Shown here: in pieces, positions 12,530-24,626 of the stretch
Numbering within the stretch: the first letter of the stretch is position 1
How the letters are laid out: every line of letters starts with the position of its first letter
NCBI GenBank assembly: GCA_032718565.1
Contig: JAVGVS010000013.1
Span: 957,407-1,021,406 of the forward strand
Direction: 5' to 3'
DNA from: Distichodus sexfasciatus
Taxonomy: Eukaryota > Chordata > Actinopteri > Characiformes > Distichodontidae
Length of the DNA stretch: 64,000 bases
Position numbers and translations under genes: made by a program
The notes under the pieces: generated by a model
The model's database searches: none
What the model was told of the DNA's origin: nothing
The model's input: only the letters and a program-made list of their open reading frames with translations

Positions 12530-12760
12530 CCCTATTGTAATTAAGGCTTTAAGGTGTGTGCATAATCAAATAAATAAATAATGGCGGAATTACACTATAA
12601 TGAATTAATACATTACAAGGAGAGAATAAATAAGCTCCGGCTAATTGCACAAGATGAGTCTTTTTCATTTGTTTTTTTTTTTTTTTTGGAAGAAATCTCA
12701 TTATATGCATCACAAACTATAATCCTCCTTTAGAAATATGTAAATTTGCCGAGAGTGGAA
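12530..12760. promoter_or_regulatory. candidate conserved non-coding element
   Basis: One of the clearest A/T-rich islands: TAATTAAGG, AATAAATAAATAATGG, TAATGAATTAATAC and CTAATTGCAC occur within 130 bases without a simple repeat, apart from a T run near 12670-12687. Confidence 0.33.
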
Positions 12761-13369
12761 AAATAACATGCAGATGCTTCCGAATAGCATTTTGTCATGT
12801 TCGCATTCTGCATTCACCGGCGCCTCATTTGTCTGAGACGTGACAGCATTTTTTTTTCCTCTTCCTACCTAAACTTGGCGAATGTCTACCCCACATTCAA
12901 CCTGCAGCAAAGCGGTATGGTTCTGTTTTATATGTTTTTACAATAAAAAAAAAATCTCCCAACTAACCTCACGTCCTCGGTGTAAAAATTGCCCTCTACC
13001 CCATCTTCCATTATTTATGCCGGTTTCTGTGTGCTTTTGTCTCAACGCCTATCTCATGAAAGCACCTTTCCGTCGAAGGGCTCGAATGTTAGATTATGTT
13101 AAGCTTTTAGCGTTGCCGGTGCTCTATTTGTACATTTTACCACATCATTTCCTTGATGAAACATTCTTTGTAACCCCATAATGGAAATGCGAGAGAGAGG
13201 GAGAGAGAGTGAGCGCACGGCGTCGACGGTTTTAATTATGAAGAAATTGGCTCGTCTGCCCGTTCGGAATGAGCTCCCGAGGACAGCGTTTTTCACTACG
13301 GTTGTCAGAGCGCGTATGGATTCTGGGCTGTATACCCGGGGAAAAAAAACAAATATTAATTGTTAGCCA

Positions 13370-13540
13370 GATAAACACATCTATAGTAATTACATCAGAA
13401 AACAGAGATGGGGCCTGATCATGTTGTGCGTAATTACTGCGGAGAAACAACGCATGTCTATTAAGCCTCATTACGGGCCTTCCACGGCTAGCAATCCAAT
13501 TACTACTAGTTTGTGTATCACTGTAAATAGGCAGATCTGG
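13370..13540. promoter_or_regulatory. candidate conserved non-coding element
   Basis: Contains GTAATTACATC, GCGTAATTACTGC, TCTATTAAGCC and CCAATTAC, i.e. repeated TAATTA sites in an otherwise mixed sequence. Confidence 0.3.
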
Positions 13541-13771
13541 AAAGGCAGCCAGCTTCTCTGGTGTGTGTAAGTGTGCTTGTGTTTCTGCAGTGCGACCGAG
13601 ACCCTCTGCACATCTCAAACCTGTCGATCCTTCAGTTTAGTTTGACCAATGTTAAAAGCGGTTGGTTAATCGGTTATCAGTTAATCCTGGTTTTTGCATG
13701 ACTCTGTCCAAAGTGAGCAGGTATTCGGGACATCCTGGGGTTTAGGGAGAAGGTGTGCAAATTTTCACTGA

Positions 13772-13990
13772 GTTAAGCGAGTGATTATTTGTCATTGTGA
13801 ACACACCACAGCACGGCACAGAGTGCACCACAACCAGATGTGACCTCTGCATTTGACCTATCCGTGAAGGAGCAGTGGGCTGCTAACGTGGGCAGCACCT
13901 GGGGGAGCAGTGCTTGGGGATGGTACCTTGCTCATGAGTACCTCAGTGGTACCTTTACCTTTACACTTGGGGGACAGTATGCTAGCTGAA
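13772..13990 (+). repeat. dispersed repeat family B, copy 1
   Basis: Contains ATTTGTCATTGTGAACACAC, GTGCACCACAACCAGATGTG, GGCAGCACCTGGGGGAGCAG and CCTTGCTCATGAGTACCTC, wording typical of a widespread fish repeat. A diverged second copy is at 35495-35700. Confidence 0.65.
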
Positions 13991-14352
13991 CAGCAGGAAG
14001 ACTGTACGAAGTCCGCCATGTGTGTTTGCTTGTGGAAATGGGGAAGGCCCTTGATAGTTTGACCCCTACCCATACACACACACACACTATCCCAACTCGG
14101 TTTCCCCTCTAAATATCAGCCCAGGCAAGTCTTAGCAGAGCAAATGAGAATAAAGATAATTCTGAGCAAATTGCTGAACTTTTTTTTCTCCTTAATTTAA
14201 GAATGAGTGAAGGGAGGCTTTGTGAGGGAAGAAAAAGGAAGATAGAAACAACCAGGCGTGTTTTTTTCCCTATTAGAGAGAAATGTCAAGCGCGGTGTTG
14301 GCGCGATAGTCTAAGCGTGTCTCCTTTGTTGCCCCCCCACCCCACCCCACCC

Positions 14353-14353
14353 T

Positions 14354-14395
<42 letters not shown>

Positions 14396-14396
14396 A
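14353..14396. repeat. (CA)n microsatellite
   Basis: A CA array following a C/A-rich stretch of CCCCACC words. Confidence 0.92.
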
Positions 14397-16127
14397 CTAT
14401 CCCACCTCACCCCACTCCTCCCTGACATTGCGGGGCTAATTTTTCATGGTTATTTGAACTGGAAAATGAAAGAGAGGTTTGCGATTATTTCCTATAAATG
14501 ACAACACAATCGCATTACGCTTCAGTACAAACAGGGAGAGGATATTGCCTTTTCATATTTCATGTGAACGTAACGGATGGGTTATGCAGAGGGGGCCAGA
14601 AAGAAAGACGAATGGAGAGCGGGCAAGCGAGCAGCGAGCGTTTTGATTTGTATTAGAAAGTTCCACGAGAGTGGGACGGATGAGCCCAGTCTCGCTTTCT
14701 GTCTCTCCCTCCCTCCCTCTCTTTCTTTTTTTTTTTTTCAATAACTGGTGGCGAAGACGCTTTAGAGTGCCTGCACAATGTAATCATTGGATTTTCCGTA
14801 GTGGATTGCTATTAGCGGCAAGCCGGGGGTGGAACCGTAATGACGGGCTGCGTGTGTGCAGGGGGAGGCTTTTCGGAGAGGCCACTATTCTCCGCTCAGC
14901 GCGTCGCTGCAGATTTTCTCCCATTTGTCTCCGAGGTGTGAGACTTGATTGCTGCCTTGTGTGTGTGTGTTCTTTCATTCCAAAAAAATGTCTCAGCTTT
15001 AATAGTTGAACACATTTGCAGGACAAACCTCGTCAGTGAACTTATGAAGGCAAACAAACAAACAAAACAAGGACAAAATAATCATTCATCTCAATTCAGG
15101 TAAAATATTCAAGCCGTAATATTGATTTGAAGTTATATTGCCCAGCCTTGGTGTGCGCATGTTTACAGCTCTCGCAGCTTCTAGATATGCAGAGTTGTTT
15201 TGACTTTTCAGTCCCTCCCCCACTTTCCCGATACCGCCCGAAATTCGCCCCACGAGTTCTACCCCGACATCAGTGCTCGTACCACGTCGATATCAGCTCC
15301 CCAGCTTGGATTTCTTAAAATGAAATTGATTAACCAATCTGATATTCATAAACCTTTGGAAATTCTGTTTTATCTGGCCGGCCGCGCTCTCACATAAACA
15401 AGCGGGGGGCTTTTACCGACTGCGCCAAAAGGCCGTGATGACAAGATGATGAACCCCACCCCTTTCTTTTTCCCAAGTGACAGGGTAAGTCATCTCCTTC
15501 GTCCTGGTCCATAGGCTAGCAACTCGGACTGTCCAGTCATGACGAATTTTTAAAAAAAAACTCAGTCTATGGACGTTCCGCCGCGGCCGCATCGATTTCC
15601 CCCAACGAACGCCTCCAACACCTCCAGCGAAGGCTCCACGGCCAAGTGCATGCACTACAAAGATATGCAAATACACACACTCGATAAATCGATGGCCGAA
15701 GAGTGAGAGAAGTGTGGTGTGTGTGTGTGTGGGGAGGGGGGCATCTTTAGCAGGCGGCATGCTGTACGCTGGTACGCCGAACCGTCCGTCGAGCCGTCCG
15801 TCGAGAAACGTAAACAGATAAGGAGGCTTTTAATGGACGTGCTCAGATTTCTACCTGAAGCCCAAAGTTGTTGTTTTTTTTTAACTTGTAGTTATCAATC
15901 AGAGCCATCGATGGCCCCGCGAATCGACGGAGCGCCGCTTTTGAAGAGATGCAGAGTGTTTTGCTTGGGTATGGATTCTCCGAGAGGGAAAATAGCATAA
16001 ATACAGTTAAGTCCCAATTGGAATCGGTTGAAGCGCTTTTGGGGGGTGGGGTGGGGGGCCTTCAGACTATATTGATGAGGTTTAGATTAGTTTGCTTAAT
16101 ATGTGCACATGAAAGGCCCATCAGTGC

Positions 16128-16178
16128 CTGTGTGTGTGTGTGTGTCTGTGTGTGTGTGTGTCTGTGTGTGTGTGTGTT
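16128..16178. repeat. (GT)n microsatellite
   Basis: GT dinucleotides with two CTGT interruptions. Confidence 0.92.
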
Positions 16179-16636
16179 TTCGGGCGACGCTCCACCTCAC
16201 TCTCTACCTGCTAATTAAAGGCAGCCGCGTTGTCCGGAGCTGAACACGGGGAGAGATGAGCTATGAACAAAAGAGCTCTGACAGTTTTGGGTTATGCGTT
16301 TTTTTTTTTTTATGTCCCCCTTTATTTTTTTTTATCAAATGAAAAATCAATACTTTTTTTCCGGATCCTACGCATTCGGGCCGCCAAGCTTCCGCCCCGG
16401 TGTTGTGTGTTGCTGGCTGGAGGGTGAAGGGTGGTGGGGGGGTGTGGGGTTGGGGGCACTGGCTCGCCTGTCACAACCGTACCATCACATTTTCCAAGTC
16501 ACTGATGAATATTTCAGACTTGATGCCATCGCCCTTCCTGACAATGGTGAAGTTCCTTCCCCACGATCCCCCCTCCTTTCCCTTCCAGCCCCTGCTTAAT
16601 ATCACGAAAGAATAAAGGCAGTGATGTGTGTGGACA

Positions 16637-16668
<32 letters not shown>

Positions 16669-17409
16669 CAGTGTAAAACCCACAAAAAGCAGAGTATGTG
16701 TGTATTTTGAAATTTGTGCCCAATATAGAGTCGGGGCAGCCAAAATTGCAGTCATACACACTGTTAATGTGGGTGTTGGTGTCAGAGAGACACATGGCGT
16801 ATTCCTGTGAGTTTCTGTGTGTGTAGGGGCAAATTTTCAGGTATTTTTGGAGAACAAATTTTTGGAAAAGTTCCAGGTTTCACAACTAAGAGAGCTTATT
16901 GTGTGTGTAATGTATTTCTAGTAATTATGAGAGTCCGTATAAGTACCTCAGAAAGATACAGTTTGAAGTGTGTGTGTGCTGATGTGTAAGCTGGGGCAAA
17001 AGGAGCAGGAGGAGGAGGATGAGGAGGAGGAGGAGGAGTCAGGGTCTCATCACAGCCACCTTCCGTGTTCTGACACTAACCCACTTTCATCAGCAACCTC
17101 ATCACTTTCTTAACGACATTAATGTGTTGTGATTTATTAATTAGCGAGCATGCAGCATTTTTTAACGGGAGGTCTCAGGGCAAGTCTTGTTGCTTGGATT
17201 GTAGAGCCTTAGATGTTAGTGTTGATGAAACATCCAAAGAACACGCCGAAAGTTGCTTTGTCAGGCGTGACGGAATAAGAGCTAATTTAACCTAATTAAA
17301 TCAGTGCTTCAAGTTTGGGACTTTAAACTTGTGCTATTCTTAATTTTCCTTTATTTGCGTCTGACGGTGTTTTCTAGATGCCTTTTAAAGCCACGTTGCC
17401 GCTTTTTAA

Positions 17410-18000
17410 ATAGATGTGGCTAAAGCAGATTCCGTCCACTTAGATCACAGCGGAGGACCGAAACGGCCAGTGACTTTGAAAGACTTGAGGGATCAAATTA
17501 AGTGTTGCACAGGGAGATGGAGGTGGGGGGAGACGGCGGGAGGAGAGTTCAGAGGGTCTGAACCGGGGGTGGGAGACGGACGGATGGACGGAGGGAAGAG
17601 GAGGGGAGTGGAGGAGAGGGCGGAGAGCCCCTGGGCTGAATTGTTCTAGGGCAGCGTGAGCGTTCCCCGCTGTTTGTGATTAACTCACTGTTTAAAGTTT
17701 TTAGTTATTAGCCTTCCACCACACCTCCCCCTCTTTCCGTCCTTGGGGTCTCCCTCCTCCTCCTCCTCCTCCTCCTCTTTCTCCTCAGTGCAGCTCCTGC
17801 CTGCTTGCCTCCTCCTCCTCCTCCTCCCCCCTCGTGCGCGCAGTCCTGCAGAGACACAAAGTATTCATTCACATTTAGATGCAGGGGTCACGGCAGGGCC
17901 AGGAGAGGAGTGCGACGGCTTTCCAACGCCGGCTCACGACTCCGACTCGCAACTCGGCCACGCTCGGAGACGCGGCCTCAGCTCTCCAGACCGAACAGGT
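17410..18000. promoter_or_regulatory. GC-rich patch, possible alternative promoter region
   Basis: This stretch is G/C-rich with many CG dinucleotides, unlike the surrounding AT-richer intron. It contains a CTCCTC triplet run followed by a plausible acceptor (CTCCTCAG at about 17788) and a plausible donor (GAACAG|GTAGCT near 17998). Mammalian ZFHX3 has an internal promoter that yields a shorter isoform, but its counterpart should lie further upstream. The promoter reading is speculative. Confidence 0.25.
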
Positions 18001-18032
18001 AGCTTTTACTAGCTCTGTCTGAGAGGAGTAGG

Positions 18033-18033
18033 A

Positions 18034-18074
<41 letters not shown>
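18033..18074. repeat. compound (GT)n(GA)n microsatellite
   Basis: A GT run passes directly into a GA run; the same layout recurs at 39396-39437. Confidence 0.92.
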
Positions 18075-19904
18075 GAGTACGTTTATAGCGCTGTAGAGAG
18101 AGGAACGCCGAGCCGTAACTTGTGAAGGGGTGCCGAGAAGGGAGGGGCTTTGAGAGTGTGTGTTTGTGTTTGTGTGTGTGTGTGTGAGAGCTTTTAAGGA
18201 GTGCGGTCAGCATGTGGACCGCGTTGCTCTGTGACGTTTGACTCTCCAAGCGTGACTCATGCTCCATGTTTACGGTGGCAGAGGGCTTTACCCACTGTGC
18301 ACCACGCTCTGCCTTTTGTGTCTGAACATTTTCTTTTGCCGCTTTTTAACGCTGCATGAATATTTTTGTGGGAAAAATTTGTTTGCATTTGTTTTTGAAT
18401 CCTGATGTTATAACCGTGCCGTGCATTTTTAAATCTATTTAATTTTAGGCTACTTGGGTTATTGTAGGACTTTGCATGGACCATCTGACAGAGACCAGCA
18501 GGAGTTATTGTGTGTTGCAAATTTGAGGACTTTGTGTATGTGTGTGTGTGTGTTTTCTCGGGCTGAGGGAGATGAGGTCGGGGGGGTCATGCGGATGGGG
18601 CACGGGGGGTGCTGATATGAGGTGTGGGCAATGCATGAAATCTCCCCGCGTGGGGCCCTATGTCCTATTGTCCCATGGACTCCCTCTGTCATTTTCATTT
18701 TACACCGACCGGTCCGGAGTCAGGTCAGCTTTGATATGGGGTGGGAGTTGGGGGGTGGGATCTTTATCCCAAAAAAAAGGCAAAGCAGGCAAAAGGTAGA
18801 AGCAGGCAAGAGAGAGAGAGAGAAAGAGAGAGAGAGTCTGTGAGGTGTGAAATACGATTGCTTTTTATCCGACAGCTCAGCCTTAAAGAAAAGGAAGCTG
18901 TCCGGTGAAGGACACAAAAAACAGAGCAGGAGAAAGAAGGGGTGGATGGGAGGAGGAGGGTGGGGGGGAAGAAAACAGTTGGGAGAGGTGATGGGGGGGT
19001 AGTGAAGAGAGGTGGGGGGTTACAGTGGAGCGTGTGGTGACGCCTGGTTCAAACGATAACCGGTGCCTCAGTAATCCTAATGAAAGTAACAAGGGGCCTG
19101 GAGAAGGGAGCAGGAGTCCTGGGATGGGAACCCTCGCCGGATCTGCTCCTTGCTGGGCCGAGGTGTGTGTGTGTGTGGGGGGGTGTCTCTGTCTGTGTAC
19201 GTGTGCGTCGAGGCCAGGAAGCCGTTCACACCTCCTCGCAGCACTATGCTAAAAGCTTCAGCCGAGCTGGTGCAGGGCCGGAGCTTTTCACAGGTATGAT
19301 TCTTATTTGCGTGCATACGTTTTTTCGGGGCGCCAGCCATTTTGCCAAGGACTGCAGATCGTGGAGACGATTTTTCTGGGATTTTGTCTCTTTTTTTGGT
19401 TGCCATGTGCCAGTGGTTGGGTCTGAGCTAGCTAACTTGCAAGCCGAGGCTGGGAAGAGCAGTGGGTAGCATGTATTATTTATTTGGCGGTTTGTGCCTG
19501 TCAGTATGATTAGTATGTGTGTAATCACCGTTCTTCTGGGGCTGGGATGTGTGTGTGTGTGTGTGTGTCTGTGTGTGGAAGAGAGGCTGCGCCGCCTCAT
19601 CTGAAGGTAATCGCACTGTCTTCTGAGTCTCATCTCCACCGCTCACTTCCTGCCCAGCATCTGCTTTTGTCATCTCCACATTTTTCTCTCACTTTTTTTC
19701 TCCTCCTCCCTCCGCTTCTTCCCAAGCCATGTACTGTATCTGTCTGTGCCTTTCTAACCCTCCCTCCATCCATTACGCGTGTATGACTCTGTGTGTGTGT
19801 GTGTGTGTCTTGCCTCTTCCCAGCTTGTATAGGGTGACACCTATAGGTCTGTTTCAGCCCCTGCACTCTGGATGGAGAGCAGAATGACAGAGGTAGTGTG
19901 GCTT

Positions 19905-19935
<31 letters not shown>

Positions 19936-20529
19936 GCGTGTGTGGATGAGGGTTGAGGATATTTTCCCCCCCGCCTCCATCTAGTCCTCATTCTGACCCT
20001 CCTGCACCGGTTTCAGACGTTCACGTCCTCTGTGCACAATTACAATACGTTTTCATTACCGTCTCTCTCTCTTTCTCTTTCTCTCTCTTTCGCTCCGGCT
20101 CTCCCTCCCTTCCGAAACGCCGGAGTAATATTTTTCCTCGCCAGCAGCCCCGGCGTCGTAATTCCTGCCACTGCAGCACTCTTTGTTCGACGTGCCTGAT
20201 TAGATTAAAGCAAAAGTTTAATATCATTGCGCGAGGAGGGTTAATGAGGATGATTAATTAGAAAGCCTAACCTTCGGGCTATTGTCCTTTAAGTTTTTTT
20301 TTTCCCTTCCTGTCATTTCTCTTTTCTTTTTTTTAAGGATTGGGGTTAGAGAACGACCCACCGCCTCCGTCACCACCGCTGTAGCTCTGAGTGCTTCCTC
20401 CCAGCCCTAATCTACGGCAGCGTGATGGGTGGGGGTTTGGTCTGCGTCCTACTCTAAGGCCACTTGTGACCTTTCATTAATTATGGCCGGGCCCGGGTTT
20501 AATCACGACGCGGTGGTGTGGCGGCGGCG

Positions 20530-20561
20530 GAGGAGGAGGAGGAGGAGGAGGAGGAGGAGAT
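20530..20561. repeat. (GGA)n trinucleotide run
   Basis: Uninterrupted GAG triplets following GGCGGCGGCGG in non-coding sequence. Confidence 0.92.
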
Positions 20562-23500
20562 GAGGGACGGGAGCGGACTTGGCCACTTAAAGATGTGGGG
20601 CGAAGCTGGAATTAAATGTCTACATTTCTGCATATATAATGCAGGGGAGGTTGGGGGGGGTGTCATATATCTTGATTAAAAAATGAAATGAAGAAGTGGC
20701 GTCTGAGAAGGAGGGTGCAGGGAGAGAGAGGAAGGGATAGAAAAGAAGCAATGGAGATATGGAGAGAGCATGGCGTCCCCGTAGAAAGAAAACCGGCCTG
20801 GGGAACGTTAAGGTGACAGCTGCTGTATTCGGCGTGAGCTTTAATGGACTCGGATGTGAGGACGCCAAACCCTGCAGAGAGACGGGAGAGAGAGGGAGAG
20901 AGCCTGCAGGAGAGAGGAAAGGTAGGAATTAGACTGGCTGGCAGCTCTGACGGAGGTGTAGAATATATCTGAGGATTATTGTGTAATCTGGGCTCTTCTC
21001 GCTCTGTAGAGGATGCTAATTCCGCGCCTAGCCGTGCTGGATTTCGGCAGTCGTCGGTGATGGCAGCGGATTCTGTGGCTCTCCTCCCTTTTCTCCTGCT
21101 CTTCTCAGACCAGTCAGAGGATGGGCAGTCTGAGACGGAAATCACCGGTTGCCTTGGAAACTTAACAGAAACACGCACATTTATGACCATTTATATATAT
21201 ATATATATGTAAACACCAGCAATTGGCTTCTGGGTAACATTTAAACGGGCGCTTTTACCAGAGAGCCGCTCATTCTCCTTAAATACCTTCGTTTAAACAC
21301 AGGATCGGTCCGCTCTGAGCAATAAGGGCCCTAACCACGTAATCCATACCGGCGTCGTTCGCACGGAACCGTCGGCGCATCGAACCCGGATTTGCCGGGC
21401 GCTGCCGTTATTGAACCACTTTGTTTTTACAAAAAAAAAACAAAAAAACAACACACATTGACTTGTGGCAAACACGGCAAATCCTTTTAGCGAGTTTGGA
21501 AAAAAGAGGAGGCGCTTTGTTGCGGCTGGGAATGGATATTTGTGAGCGTCGTTCTGGGGATCTGTTAGCCTGAGGAGTGCTCGCGTTTTGTTGTTGCATT
21601 AAGTCTTATCATTTTTAATCACTTTTACCCACAATGCTCTACAATTCCAAATCACAGTTGTTATGGAGGCTTTGGGAGGACAGTGGATGTCATCCATCAA
21701 AAGTTTCTTAATTTTTTTTATTCTTAAGTTTGTTCTTAAGAAAGTTTTACATTCAAATACTATATTTGTGACTCTGCACGGCAAAACCAGTCACTTGTCG
21801 CAACAGAGGGTTCCGAGAAAAGTGACCGTTTATGTTGCGTGGGGTAAAATTTTGGATTTTTTGTTTTTAGTGTTTTGAAACAGTGGAAGGTCTATACTGT
21901 ACTGTTGTGAATCAATTTCGCTGAAAAACTTCCCCTTTCCATCCTGAAAACGTGACTTTCTTGAGGTGAGGAATTCAATTCCAGCAGAATGGTAAAAGTT
22001 TCTGTTTTGACCGCTCTATTTCAATATTTACGGTAAATCCACTCGTTGACTAGCGTGAAGATATTTCTCCGGAATCCATCTCCGTCTCCCGAGTTCAGTT
22101 AACCTAACGCAGGTAGGCGGTATCCGTGTGGCTGTGAATGCAGCGTAGACTACCGTAAATGCAAACGTAGCCGCGACCGCACCAAGCGTCTGTGAGTGCT
22201 ACGTCGATAGTCAACTTCAAAGGCAGATTTCTCCATTTCTCACTTGGTGGGACAGGAGAAACCCGACTCCTTTGAATGTTGATATCTCAGTCATATGTCG
22301 TCCGATTCACTCGATATAGGTATCGTTTTGAAGGTTGATTCATGCCCTTTCATGAAAACATAAAAACTTAATTTTGAAAATTTAAGAGGAGCGACTGGGT
22401 TTGCCATGGAGGGTCACATTTTTATACAACTGTAGAATTGAAGAAAACCTAAGAGCCTAATGTTTTGCACAAACATTCACGCAATAAAAGTTGTATAAGA
22501 TTTGTGTAAAAGCGCTCTTCAGCATTGGTAAAAACTGTAAAAATGGGTTTTTAAGAACAGTCTTCTTAAGAGCAGATGGTGAATGAGTCTCAGTAATCTC
22601 AGCCACACGGTATATGCTGAAGTCGTGCATCAAGCATTAAAAACAACGTAATAACATGCTAATTACCGCCGGCCGTCCAACGTTCATATACTTGTATTTA
22701 TCATATACGGAACAAACTGCAGCAGAGCAGCATATATGAGAGTGTAAAATGTTCAAAAGTGCGTTTAGTGGAAAAGTTCATACTGACAGACCTGTGGTTG
22801 GAACGTTTGCCAAAATCCGCCGTCCTTTCTGCAGCGAGCGAAGGGAAAAAAGGAGGTGTGCTTGTGAAGAGTGAATGAGGCTTGCGTTTTTCACTGGCGT
22901 AGAAACCGTATTCAGATGAGAAATGGGCGTATAAAGTTTAATGGCTTATATGGTGGCTTTTGGACGGGAGGCTTGGGATTCTGGTTGCGCATTCGGAGCC
23001 GGGAGAGACCCAGGTGGCTCTTTAAGTGGCTGGAACATTATTGGGCGGTAAAAAGTGTTTTAAGTTTTTGGGAGGAAGGCGATGGTGATGAAGGGGGGGG
23101 GGGGGGTTTCAAGTGCGTCGGTGATCTCAGAGCCTTTGTGCCGATGGCAACTAACCGCAGGGGGATGAATATTTGAGCAGTAGATTTGAGGAGCCTGTTG
23201 TTGCCTCGTCGATACATCAATAGCCCACCTGATAGGGTGGAGAGAGCAGAGGGGGGCATTTTCAAAAGAACATTTTAAGTACATTTGCTGAGAATTAGCT
23301 GACTTGTGTAATAACTGATAAGGTGTATTGACCGGGCCCTAGACTTTAGCGTTGGCCAAATCAATGGCCGGTAGTGAAGCTAGCCACGCTACTTTTTAAA
23401 CAAACCCAGACCGCGGAGAAAGAAGTGGGGGGCGGCCGCCGGGAGTGGGCCGGTGGGCACAGGGGAGGAATAAAAAAAGATTGATGCCCATTTTATTATC

Positions 23501-24146
23501 TGTTTTTCAGCATCTTCTCTCTTACTTACACATGGCATTATCGGAGATCCATTGTTGGGCGCGTGCTGCTTTTAAACGGGCTAATATATTGAGCAGAGGG
23601 CTTTTAAGATGGTTACAGGGGATTTCGGCGTTCGACTGGGCAAAACAGAATGAATTGTGGGCTCGCCTTTAAATATTTATGATTTTTATATAGGCGTGTT
23701 GCATTAGGCCGGGTTTTTAGAAAGGAACTCTGGGCCCCTGGTATTGGTGAGGAGCCTGTTAAAGACAGCAACTCAGGACTGTAATTAGGGAGAGAGAGAG
23801 AGAGAGGGGGACGGATAGAGACCTTCATCGGCCCAACCGTGCACCTCACCCCAGTAATTTTTCCCTGTGTGCATACTTTCGAGCGTTTTTGGAAAGTGTG
23901 TGTATGTCTCTGCCACATGTGTGTGGTTTTTCTTCACTTTTTATGTACGGTTTTTAACTGGGGGGAAGCCACAAAGATATTTGTGTCATGGACATACATA
24001 AATGAAGAGTTATAACTCCGGAGTTGAGGCTTTTAGCACATTATGCAATAAAAATCATAGCAGTAACAAGTTCCAAAATTACAAAAACAACAAACATAAT
24101 TGTGTTATTTAAACACAAACAAAAGGAAAATGCCATAAGAAATGCT

Positions 24147-24148
<2 letters not shown>

Positions 24149-24210
<62 letters not shown>

Positions 24211-24297
24211 AACCATCACTGTTATCATTATCATTATTATTATTAATAATAATAATAATAATAATAACAACAACAACAACAATGATGATAATAATAA
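24149..24297. repeat. (ATT)n / (AAT)n / (CAA)n compound array
   Basis: About 20 ATT triplets (24149-24209) are followed by a second short ATT run that turns into AAT triplets near 24244, its reverse complement, then CAA triplets. It lies 220 bases before exon A. Confidence 0.95.
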
Positions 24298-24518
24298 CTC
24301 AAAACAGAAATGATCATCTCTGGCTGTTAATTATGCAGCATGGGAGGGGAGAGAGCGGCTCCCGCCCCCTTTGTCTGGCAGCACCGCGAGTTGCGTGTCA
24401 GCGCAGTGTAATTGTGGCACGCTCCTATAGAAAAAAGCCGCTGCCGTCCCTTTAAGTGCTTCCACCAATTCTGATGGAGTGGTGATTTACATACCCCCGT
24501 CCTCTCCTCCCCCTTCAG

Positions 24519-24626
24519 GAGAGCTGAGTGAGGATGTGGAGGCTGCCAGCGAGACCACCACAGACCAGGAGGACCAAACCAAAGACAGAGAGAGTGGGGG
24601 GGAGAAGGAGCTCACCAAAGGGACAG
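24519..24626 (+). CDS. zfhx3: zfhx3 coding exon A (first exon in window)
   Basis: This 108-nt internal exon follows a pyrimidine-rich tract ending CCTTCAG and stops at GGACAG|GTAAGG, a strong donor. It starts with the last two bases of a split codon and ends with the first base of another (phase 1 at both ends), so skipping it would keep the frame. The roughly 36 residues are acidic and polar (ELSEDVEAASETTTDQEDQ and a Lys/Glu tail) with no zinc finger, fitting a disordered linker between N-terminal and central finger clusters. The assignment rests mainly on strand, splice signals and phase agreement with the next exon, since this linker is poorly conserved. The preceding exon is outside the window. 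The open frame before 24519 is intron, not a start. Confidence 0.8.

Larger units (their letters stand above)
12001..17400. other. upstream intronic sequence, segment 3
   Basis: No exon recognised. It has a strong AT-rich island (12530-12760), another (13370-13540), a dispersed repeat (13772-13990), a CA run (14353-14396), a GT run (16128-16178), a GA run (16638-16670) and GGA triplets (17005-17039). Confidence 0.6.
18011..24518. other. upstream intronic sequence, segment 4
   Basis: The end of the intron before exon A. It holds several GT and GA runs (18033-18188, 19549-19576, 19904-19938), a GGA run (20530-20561), a G14 run (23093-23106) and the ATT/AAT array (24149-24297). The block 21600-22800 is not recognised but reads like old repeat DNA. 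No exon was supported. Confidence 0.55.

Noticed and set aside
19242..19293. Possible 52-nt exon (CTCGCAG ... CACAG|GTATGA)
   Set aside because: The splice-like edges are good, but 52 is not a multiple of three, so as a cassette exon it would break the frame, and nothing in it is recognisable.
20663..21190. 175-codon reverse-strand frame
   Set aside because: Composition is Ser/Leu/Pro-rich from purine-rich DNA on the other strand, and no domain or splice context is visible.
24479..24518. Open frame upstream of exon A as an alternative start
   Set aside because: It begins at a GTG and crosses the polypyrimidine tract and AG of a good acceptor, so it is intron sequence.
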